Positions 16,836-22,348 of a DNA stretch of 24,915 bases are shown here, in pieces. Under the pieces are notes generated by a model. The model had not been told where the DNA came from. It ran no database searches and worked only from the letters and a program-made list of their open reading frames with translations. The translations under genes were made by a program, and so were the position numbers. The stretch is from a virus, in the IMG/VR virus record IMGVR_UViG_3300012363_000074, positions 1-24,915 of that record. The stretch is one strand, 5' to 3'. Within the stretch, counting starts at the first letter, position 1. Each line of letters begins with the position of its first letter.

Positions 16836-18228
16836 TCCAGTCACCTTTGTTCCACCCTGTTTTGCAGTCATAGGGAATGCTTAGCGTACGGTCGTGCTGA
16901 AGCGGGAGTTCCTCCACGAGCATTTCTTGAAGCTTTGGAACAATGACATCTTCATCTTCTTCCTTATACATGAAAGTAAGGGCATCGTGATCTTGCATCA
17001 TTATGAGACAAGGGCGCTTGCGCCAGATATGGAGCATGGCACGGTTTACGATGTCGGCAAGTGATCCTTGAGGATTATATGCAATCGCTTCCCTGAGGGT
17101 AGCTGGATCATTCCTACGTCCAAAGAACCATCTTTTTCGTCCAGTAAGCGTTGTAAGCCACCCGCATTGTCGTAACTGGTTATCAGTCCAACTGTGCCAT
17201 CGAAGGTGGGCTGGGAATGCAGTGAAGTATTTGGGCTGAAATCCAATGACGACCGGCTCGGGGAGGTTGGTTTGCATGGCGAGGGTTTCGGATTGTCCTC
17301 CGTAGTTGCTTCCGTGTCCGAGCTTCTTGCACATGAAACGGTATGAGTAATGACGATAGAATGGCTGTTCAGCGATAGCTTTGTCTCTTCGAAGATCACC
17401 TGTCCAACCAAGTCCTGGCCAACATATTCTAGCAACAGCTGTGTGCACGTCCCCAGACTCGACGGCATCTAAATATCTCCAATCATCGAAGAGGTTTCCC
17501 TCGATGGCTCCGACGCAATAACTCTCTCCTGCCTTGGCGTCGAACTTGGCAAACTTCCATCCCCAATCACTGATGAAAACGCTTCTAAGGCTTTCCTCCA
17601 CGTTCTGTAGATTTCCGCCTGTGCCAAATTCCGAGTAGCTAGAGCTAAAGCGACCAGTATTTGTTCCTGAGATATTGTAGCTTGTTCTAATTCGTCCATC
17701 TGGATCGACTCCGGTTTTGAGGAAATCTATCTTCTTCTGAATCTCACGCATGGTTAGAAGGTGGTTTACGATAGGGCGGGCCACTAGGAAGATCTGCATC
17801 TTCTCAAGGGCCTTGTGGTCCGTGGTAGGGCGGCCTTGTTTGCGGATGGTGGGGATCCCGAGGTAGTCGAAGAAGAGCTTTTGGAGGTCGGGGTTGGAGC
17901 GCCAAGAGAAGGTTGGCATACCGACTCCATCGAGGACTATTTGCTCTAGTTGTCCTTCGAGTCGATCAATAACCTCATAGTACTCATCAATGACGTCTTG
18001 CCGCCTTGATTGATCCACCAAGATACCCCGCAGTTGCATTTCCAGAACGGGTCCTTGGAGAGCACGGCTGAAAGCATAAGTGGAAGATGTATGATCGTCC
18101 AGTTGTGGTAGGAGGACTTCCAAGATCTCGGCAGTGATACAGCAGTCGAGTCCATTGTAAACATCCTCTCGCTCCTGTTGGTTCTGAAGGTCTTCGGGAA
18201 GGGTGAGGTGGGTGCGGATCAGTTTCAT
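16729..18228 (-). CDS. DNA polymerase family A, polymerase chain (starts inside the exonuclease domain)
   Basis: A 499-aa chain that copies the phage DNA. The N-terminus has Exo III of the 3'-5' exonuclease (Y24-NGL-D28, then CCITAEI); Exo I and II are in the separate upstream protein. Polymerase motifs: TGRFSS and NLQN (residues 191-209); motif A D230 and E235 (FDAKAGES); motif B R297, K301, Y309-G310 (RFMCKKLGHGSNYGG), with His305 where E. coli Pol I has Phe762; motif C H414-D415 (QDHDAL). All catalytic acids are present. The ATG at 18228 overlaps the stop of the 52-aa gene (TAATG) and is preferred over the in-frame ATG at 18240. Its end overlaps the start of the DUF3987-like gene. Confidence 0.9.
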   Translation of the reverse strand: MKLIRTHLTLPEDLQNQQEREDVYNGLDCCITAEILEVLLPQLDDHTSSTYAFSRALQGPVLEMQLRGILVDQSRRQDVIDEYYEVIDRLEGQLEQIVLDGVGMPTFSWRSNPDLQKLFFDYLGIPTIRKQGRPTTDHKALEKMQIFLVARPIVNHLLTMREIQKKIDFLKTGVDPDGRIRTSYNISGTNTGRFSSSYSEFGTGGNLQNVEESLRSVFISDWGWKFAKFDAKAGESYCVGAIEGNLFDDWRYLDAVESGDVHTAVARICWPGLGWTGDLRRDKAIAEQPFYRHYSYRFMCKKLGHGSNYGGQSETLAMQTNLPEPVVIGFQPKYFTAFPAHLRWHSWTDNQLRQCGWLTTLTGRKRWFFGRRNDPATLREAIAYNPQGSLADIVNRAMLHIWRKRPCLIMMQDHDALTFMYKEEDEDVIVPKLQEMLVEELPLQHDRTLSIPYDCKTGWNKGDWNAEANPDGLKDYEGHDERRRQPKVSVVHRLLHRKH

Positions 18229-18386
18229 TAGGAAGACCATAACTTAACGCCGACATCCTGTAGTGCTAATAAGATTTCTGAGGCGAGTTCCTGTTGGCAG
18301 GTCTCATCCCACGCTGAGCAATCAAGCTCTGACTCCCGTATTACTTTTAATATAGCCTCTACAGCCTTTTCTATTTCTATTGTCAT
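18228..18386 (-). CDS. 52-aa gene between the two DNA polymerase parts
   Basis: A 52-aa acidic, probably helical protein (for example AVEAILKVIRES and ELASEILLALQDVG) with two cysteines and a central Trp. No family recognised. It lies in the same frame as the upstream UDG/exonuclease gene, separated by TGA TGA GTG. Its TAA overlaps the polymerase ATG as TAATG. The good coupling downstream and the coding-like composition support a real gene. The GTG at 18389 is an alternative start. It could be a subunit that helps join the split polymerase; that is speculation. Confidence 0.55.
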   Translation of the reverse strand: MTIEIEKAVEAILKVIRESELDCSAWDETCQQELASEILLALQDVGVKLWSS

Positions 18387-18392
18387 CACTCA

Positions 18393-19493
18393 TCACTCGT
18401 CTCTTTTAATCGTTTCAGTTCCCTTTCGCTCAGCCTTCCACGGTCCATGGTCGGTGTAGATGGAGCCGAGAAAGCCGAGTCCTTTAAGACTTTCCGGTTG
18501 TAAGGCGTGGTGAAGAAGCATTGTGTCGTGGACTGCTCCTTGCACTGCGATCCCTGTGGTCCTGAGGATGAAGGGGATGTCATACAATCCATTCTGGAAT
18601 AGCTTAGGGATTGATTGATCCTCAAGCACCTGACGTATAAGTTCCCAACATGATCGTTCAGCTTTTGCAGTCTCCCAATAACTACCGCTCTTCCTTCGGG
18701 AGTCATGGAACGGAATAACCAAAGCAAGGTCTGGTCTGGGAGCAAATCCAATGCGCGTAATTTGCTTCCTGCTTGTTTCAATATCAACCGAAAGGATCTT
18801 GCATCCACGGATGAACCGACGGATGAAGATGCGGATCTCAGTGAGCGACGGGTCTGTCCAGATGATACATGGAGGCCGCGAGACATTTGGGGTATCTTTC
18901 TCTTTAAGGATCTTTGATAGATCCGCTACAGTTGTGGGTCTGAGTTCCCATTGTCGGGTGACCGCAGAAGGGTGGTAAGTAAGAAGAAGCTTATAGCCAG
19001 CAACACAATGAGTACTAACGCAAGTAGTACCACGAAGTTTTGTAATGCCGGTACGGCCTCCCATAGCCCAAAGAGCAGAATTGCCCAGACAGACAATGAG
19101 ATTAGGGTCACAAGCAAGCACCTCATCACCAAGCCGGTCAAGCTCATGTTGAAATTCCTTCCGGACGTATTTGGATTTCTGCAGGATTGGATACCCAGCG
19201 ATGCCTTCGGCTTTGCCTCCGCAGAAGTAGAGAAGGTCATTGCCGGGCGGGTGTTGTTGAAAGACGTTCGTTCGATACAACTCAGGATGAAGGTCCCATA
19301 TCGCCGCAAGGGTCCATGGGTCCTTCGTCCGATAGTATTTGGAGAGATAGGATCGGTCTTCGGAAGTGAGGGTTATTACGCCTGCGTCGTTTAGCATACG
19401 GAGTAGCTCGGCGCCTGTTGCCCCTACGAAGCTCTTGCCGATCTTCTTCTCATTCTCGCCTTGGGCTTCGCCGATCAAGAAGATGGGTTTCAC
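18393..19493 (-). CDS. Uracil-DNA glycosylase-like domain fused to the N-terminal half of a polymerase 3'-5' exonuclease
   Basis: A 366-aa protein. Residues 1-195 are a UDG superfamily domain (family 4/5 style): GEAQG at 8-12 and FVGATG at 22-27, NVFQQHPPGN at 76-85, a CLGNSALWAMGG strand-loop at 135-146 and YHPSAV at 173-178. Residues about 210-360 are a DnaQ-like exonuclease half with Exo I D237-I-E239 and Exo II N301-xxx-D305 (QNGLYDIPF), ending in GSIYTDHGPWK. Exo III is missing here and sits in the polymerase chain downstream. The family 4 motif Pro (GEAPG) is Gln here, so glycosylase activity is uncertain. GTG start, overlapping the previous stop as GTGA. Confidence 0.85.
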   Translation of the reverse strand: MKPIFLIGEAQGENEKKIGKSFVGATGAELLRMLNDAGVITLTSEDRSYLSKYYRTKDPWTLAAIWDLHPELYRTNVFQQHPPGNDLLYFCGGKAEGIAGYPILQKSKYVRKEFQHELDRLGDEVLACDPNLIVCLGNSALWAMGGRTGITKLRGTTCVSTHCVAGYKLLLTYHPSAVTRQWELRPTTVADLSKILKEKDTPNVSRPPCIIWTDPSLTEIRIFIRRFIRGCKILSVDIETSRKQITRIGFAPRPDLALVIPFHDSRRKSGSYWETAKAERSCWELIRQVLEDQSIPKLFQNGLYDIPFILRTTGIAVQGAVHDTMLLHHALQPESLKGLGFLGSIYTDHGPWKAERKGTETIKRDE

Positions 19494-19921
19494 CGGGAGC
19501 CCTGCAATCTTCTGATCTCATCATCCAAATACCACTGTGCCTTCTTCAGATTCTCAATCGGATCACCTTTGTCCTGATACCGCCAGATGTACTTGATGGC
19601 ATTCCCTACATTGAAGTTCATATGTCGAGTGACTTCGATACACTCGATCCCTGACGCATGTCGGCGGTAGTGTGAAGGATTGATCGGGTCTTCGACCACG
19701 GCCTCAACACCGACGGGTTCTTCGTCAGACACCGTTGTATGGTTCTGTGACTCCTGTGCATCGCCTTCACCAGAAAGCATATGGACCTGCCTTCGACGTA
19801 GGCGCGGCGCACCAAACATCTGTCCAGCGGCGTCATGTGTTTGCGGGTCTGGCGCGAGCGCGGTGAGGCCATCTACCATCTCCTTTTGCATTTCGTTGGT
19901 GAGTTGGAAGGGCTTTGTCAT
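19490..19921 (-). CDS. DUF3310 domain protein
   Basis: A 143-aa protein. The N-terminal 75 residues are low-complexity and probably flexible. Residues about 79-139 match DUF3310, a small phage domain of unknown function: INPSHY, then ECIEV, the GNAIKYIWRY core and an AQWYLDDEI helix. It often lies in phage replication regions and is sometimes called nucleotide kinase-like, without a proven activity. GGAG lies 6 nt before the ATG. The stop overlaps the start of the UDG/exonuclease gene. The preceding gene ends 2 nt upstream. Confidence 0.85.
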   Translation of the reverse strand: MTKPFQLTNEMQKEMVDGLTALAPDPQTHDAAGQMFGAPRLRRRQVHMLSGEGDAQESQNHTTVSDEEPVGVEAVVEDPINPSHYRRHASGIECIEVTRHMNFNVGNAIKYIWRYQDKGDPIENLKKAQWYLDDEIRRLQGSR

Positions 19922-19923
19922 CT

Positions 19924-20196
19924 CTACTCCTCTTGTTCTACTTTGAGAATATCCGCTACTAGCTTCTGTAATTCGTCACTGTGATCACGCAGTTCTTTTG
20001 CCATCACATAGCATTCACGCTCTTCAGGCTTAGGGCCTGGACGAATGATATCAGCAGCTATCCGATCCACTATAGCCATGACAATCTTGTCTGCCAAAGC
20101 CATGCGCTCAGCATTATCTTCTTTCTCTTGTTCAGCTTCCCATTTCTTTTGAGCCGCTATGCGTTCTCGTTCATAATTTGGATTAGAAAAACCCAT
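19924..20196 (-). CDS. Charged helical small phage protein
   Basis: A 90-aa protein that starts MGFSNPNYERERIAAQ and then has a Lys/Glu-rich helix (residues 12-32) and a second helical part with DKIVMAIVDRIAADI and a Cys at about 62. No family recognised. The ATG at 20196 has GGAG 7 nt upstream; longer in-frame starts would run through the terminator hairpin and are rejected. It is the first gene after that terminator, so it may have its own promoter, but I see no convincing one. Confidence 0.65.
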   Translation of the reverse strand: MGFSNPNYERERIAAQKKWEAEQEKEDNAERMALADKIVMAIVDRIAADIIRPGPKPEERECYVMAKELRDHSDELQKLVADILKVEQEE

Positions 20197-20213
20197 GCTT
20201 GGCTCCGTAAAGG

Positions 20214-20249
20214 AAAAAAGGGAAGGGAGACATTTGCGTCCTCCCTTCC
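20214..20249 (-). terminator. Intrinsic terminator after the DUF669-like gene
   Basis: On the - strand, GGAAGGGAG (20249-20241) pairs over 9 bp with CTCCCTTCC (20229-20221) around an 11-nt loop, followed by C and six T (20219-20214). The shape is that of a rho-independent terminator, although the stem holds several A-T pairs. It would split the - strand arm into an upstream recombination unit and a downstream polymerase unit, or act as an attenuator. Confidence 0.7.
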
Positions 20250-20254
20250 AGTTA

Positions 20255-20276
20255 GCCCGGGTCAACGATACCGGGC
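20255..20276 (-). other. GC-rich stem-loop upstream of the terminator
   Basis: GCCCGG (20255-20260) pairs with CCGGGC (20271-20276) with a 10-nt loop. It sits between the terminator hairpin and another long hairpin in the same 127-nt gap. No T-tract. It may stabilise the 3' end of the upstream mRNA. Confidence 0.4.
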
Positions 20277-20282
20277 GGGAGG

Positions 20283-20317
20283 CCTCAGTGTGCGGCGGGG
20301 GCGCTCGCACACTGAGG
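20283..20317 (-). other. 12-bp perfect stem-loop just after the DUF669-like gene
   Basis: CCTCAGTGTGCG (20283-20294) and CGCACACTGAGG (20306-20317) form a perfect 12-bp stem with an 11-nt GC-rich loop, 5 nt downstream of the stop codon. There is no T-tract on either strand. It is the strongest inverted repeat I see in the window and could be an mRNA 3'-end stabiliser or a protein-binding site. Confidence 0.55.
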
Positions 20318-20322
20318 GAACT

Positions 20323-20769
20323 TTAGCTTACGCGAGCCGTAGAACCAACCTTCGAATACACCCGCTTGCCATCATCACTTGCCTCATGCTTGATGTTGAT
20401 GATGACCTCAGCGTTGGGGACTTCATCGAGACCTTCGGCCATGGAGCGACCTGTGAGATCAACTCCACAATTGATTAGGAACTCCTTCAGCATGTTCGCG
20501 GACTTATCAGTGACATAGAGAGTGTTCTCAATCTCCTGTCCGACGATGGTTTCGCCTTCGGCCTCGAACTCGGTGATGGCATCAGGGTCCACATCATCCA
20601 ATGGAGCAATGATCTTGTGGGTGAATTTCAGGAAGGGGGTTTTCTTCTTAGAAGATTCCCCTTGTTCTGGCAGGCCAACGACGATGGAGTGGTAGGAGCC
20701 CATTGGCAAGGTCGGAGCCGGTTTAATCTCTTCAGAAGGACGATTCAGAATGTCTTGGAAATTAGCCAT
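20323..20769 (-). CDS. DUF669-like protein, candidate single-stranded DNA-binding protein
   Basis: A 148-aa acidic protein. It starts MANFQDILNRPSEEIKPAPT, followed by the strand GSYHSIVVGL, a beta-rich core (LKFTHKIIAPLDDVD) and LKEFLINCGVDLTGRSM. The pattern (N-terminal MANF...RP, GSYxxxV, then a C-terminal strand VIINIKHEASDDGK) resembles phage proteins next to RecA-like ATPases that are annotated DUF669 or single-strand binding. The role is inferred from this and from the Sak4-like gene two cistrons upstream. I chose the ATG at 20769; the ribosome site is weak, and an in-frame ATG at 20808 is an alternative. A terminator follows the gene. Confidence 0.65.
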   Translation of the reverse strand: MANFQDILNRPSEEIKPAPTLPMGSYHSIVVGLPEQGESSKKKTPFLKFTHKIIAPLDDVDPDAITEFEAEGETIVGQEIENTLYVTDKSANMLKEFLINCGVDLTGRSMAEGLDEVPNAEVIINIKHEASDDGKRVYSKVGSTARVS

Positions 20770-20848
20770 TTGGTCATGCTTTCGTAAGGGGTTAGATTTC
20801 AGCAACATCGTCTGGATTGACGAAGTTAGAGGCAGCTGTAGCTGGCCT

Positions 20849-21010
20849 TCATGGCCATTGGATCTCCTTTTCTTTTTCTTTCTCGTATTTGGTAATCTCG
20901 TCCTTGAGAATTTCTTCGATGCGGAAAAAGCAGTCTGCTCCACTAGAGATTCGAGATAACGCCTCAAGGGCGATGGATAGGTTCTTGATTCGGAGTGTTG
21001 TATCACTCAC
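20849..21010 (-). CDS. 53-aa GTG-started charged helical protein
   Basis: A 53-aa protein: two short helices (LRIKNLSIALEALSRI and FFRIEEILKDEITKYEKEKE) ending in Glu/Lys repeats. The GTG start overlaps the TAG stop of the Sak4-like gene (TAGTG) and has GGAGAG about 5 nt upstream. No family recognised. After its TGA the same frame stays open for 18 more protein-like codons to TAA at 20792, so the C-terminus may be longer in relatives. Confidence 0.6.
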   Translation of the reverse strand: MSDTTLRIKNLSIALEALSRISSGADCFFRIEEILKDEITKYEKEKEKEIQWP

Positions 21011-21864
21011 TAAACTCTCCTCTGCATAACTACCGCCTTCGGTCTTACCTGTGGTGCGGCTGGCACAGGTGCTATCGCAGCGGGTTTGCCGCGAAGGGTT
21101 TGGAAGATCGTCGCGAGGCCATTTTCAGCAGGGATGGCCTTCTCTTTCATCTTCGATGGCATGGCGAGATCTATCATTACATCACTTTCAAGCTGTAAGG
21201 TTCGCTTCCCAGCAAGGTTCTTCAGCCTGATGTAAACAGGAAAGTACTGTGGGATCTTCGGTGATAGCTTCTGCCCTACCCCTTGCGGGAAGATCTTCGA
21301 GGTCCCATCTGCTTGATCCATGAGCTGGCCGTGGCAGATGACGATGACGTTGGTCCGGAACGTATCTGAAGTAAGATCAGCAAGGATCATCCCTACGGCA
21401 TCTTGAGCGTTCTTGTAAACCATCCAGCCATGAGCTTTAGCTCCCGCCAAGAACACGTGATGATCATAGACCACATCACAGAGCCGCGATAGCGAGTCGA
21501 TGACAAGGATACAATCTTCCCCCCACCCTGCCGGGTCTCCAAGATCAACATCACCATACTTCCAGTTATTAAGCATCTTTATGGCATTCATGGCGGCCTT
21601 GGGCGCGCCATCAATCACTACTCCATGAATGCCCATCTTATAATCGTCCCGAAGGGTACGGAACTCTACGTTGTCGAGTTGCTTAGGGCATTCCGTTAAG
21701 AGCTTCTGCTTGAGCGCATCGAGCAGGTTGTCAAAGTCCAGAATACGGAGCTTATACCCTGCCTTAACAAGGGACCAAAGCGCGGTGGTCTTACCGGACT
21801 TGGAGTCACCAAGGAATAGAACCTTGGTGAAAAGGTTGGATTGATGATCAGCTAGGCTGGGCAA
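21010..21864 (-). CDS. RecA-like P-loop ATPase, Sak4-type recombinase candidate
   Basis: A 284-aa protein. Walker A is at residues 19-26 (GDSKSGKT), preceded by the strand TKVLFL. A Walker B-like strand ILVIDSLS lies near residue 120, and a DVIVICH-like strand (NVIVICHGQLMD) resembles RecA-fold sensor strands. The C-terminal 40 residues are Ala/Pro/basic and probably disordered. Sak4-like proteins are short RecA-fold ATPases that promote single-strand annealing with phage SSB partners. The start is TTG with GGAGG 6 nt upstream; no ATG precedes Walker A, so TTG is well supported. It overlaps the preceding gene by 17 bases. Confidence 0.75.
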   Translation of the reverse strand: MPSLADHQSNLFTKVLFLGDSKSGKTTALWSLVKAGYKLRILDFDNLLDALKQKLLTECPKQLDNVEFRTLRDDYKMGIHGVVIDGAPKAAMNAIKMLNNWKYGDVDLGDPAGWGEDCILVIDSLSRLCDVVYDHHVFLAGAKAHGWMVYKNAQDAVGMILADLTSDTFRTNVIVICHGQLMDQADGTSKIFPQGVGQKLSPKIPQYFPVYIRLKNLAGKRTLQLESDVMIDLAMPSKMKEKAIPAENGLATIFQTLRGKPAAIAPVPAAPQVRPKAVVMQRRV

Positions 21865-22039
21865 GGAGCACCTCCGTGTAATAGGTTAAAAGATCCCCAT
21901 CTTTGATGTCATAAAGATGCATGTGATTCAGTTGAATGGTCATGGTGGTAGACCCACCCATTGAGACCTTTATGTGATTGGGTCCGCGCTCCACCACACG
22001 GAACTTTCCTAAGGGAAGGATAGCGCGGAGTTCATTCAT
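21848..22039 (-). CDS. Small beta-rich hypothetical protein
   Basis: A 63-aa protein with alternating hydrophobic strands (FRVVERGPNHIKVSM, TMTIQLNHMHLYDI, GDLLTYYTEVLL), likely a small beta barrel. Function unknown. I prefer the ATG at 22039 (AGGA 9 nt upstream, 8-base overlap with the previous gene); the ATG at 22048 would add three residues. The strand plan and the final G-D-x-hydrophobic run resemble those of the preceding 63-aa protein, so the two could be distant paralogues. Confidence 0.6.
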   Translation of the reverse strand: MNELRAILPLGKFRVVERGPNHIKVSMGGSTTMTIQLNHMHLYDIKDGDLLTYYTEVLLAQPS

Positions 22040-22223
22040 GTCCTTCATTCCTAAATATAATCCTAACTCTATCTCCTACGGCCCAAGTAGGCACCGCGTG
22101 AAATAAAATCGGAACTTTGTAACAATCAAACCAAACGTTGAATCCATCCTCCCAAGGTTCAATCTTTGTTATAAAAGTAGTGTCTCCGTGTTCAGTCCTT
22201 AACGGGCCTTGAGTGGATCCCAT
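22032..22223 (-). CDS. Small beta-rich hypothetical protein
   Basis: A 63-aa protein, mostly beta (TTFITKIEPWEDGFNVWFDC, then VPILFHAVPTWAVGDRVRII). No family recognised. The ATG has GGAGG 7 nt upstream. Its first 25 bases overlap, in another frame, the open C-terminal tail of the PD-(D/E)XK nuclease reading frame, which fits the tight packing used elsewhere in this arm. Confidence 0.6.
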   Translation of the reverse strand: MGSTQGPLRTEHGDTTFITKIEPWEDGFNVWFDCYKVPILFHAVPTWAVGDRVRIIFRNEGHE

Positions 22224-22348
22224 CTCTCGTCCTCCGGTAGTTGTATGAAATCACTCTTCAAGTAATGTTCTCTCACGGAAGGGTTCTTAGAGCAGATATC
22301 GCGAAAGCGGCACCCCCCATACATTCCACAAGACTGGTCATTCTGAGG
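22199..22348 (-). other. In-frame Fe-S cysteine tail of the nuclease, separated from it by a TGA codon
   Basis: Reading on in the nuclease frame after TGA at 22351-22349 gives 49 open codons to TAA at 22201-22199. They include C-x5-C-x5-C (SCGMYGGCRFRDIC; codons 277, 283, 289 of the combined frame), then SKNPSVREHYLKSDF and a WDPL ending. This fits the C-terminal Fe-S cysteines of Cas4/AddB-like nucleases. No other gene covers most of this interval. The interrupted codon is where Trp (TGG) would be expected from memory of relatives. Confidence 0.7.

Noticed and set aside
18951-19394. 147-codon + strand open frame over the UDG/exonuclease gene
   Set aside because: Antisense shadow; the - strand frame has UDG and exonuclease motifs and is in the operon.
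20197-20310. Longer start for the 90-aa protein at 20310
   Set aside because: The extension would translate the terminator and hairpin region; the ATG at 20196 has a good ribosome site.
20255-20317. The two upstream hairpins as intrinsic terminators
   Set aside because: Neither is followed by a T-tract on either strand; only the 20221-20249 stem has one.
20197-20322. Promoter for the genes downstream of the terminator (TTGACC on the - strand near 20260)
   Set aside because: No matching -10 element at a suitable distance; the match alone is too weak.
20770-21006. N-terminal extension of the DUF669-like protein up to 21006
   Set aside because: It would run through the 53-aa gene in another frame and gives a basic, low-complexity sequence; the family-like start is at 20769.
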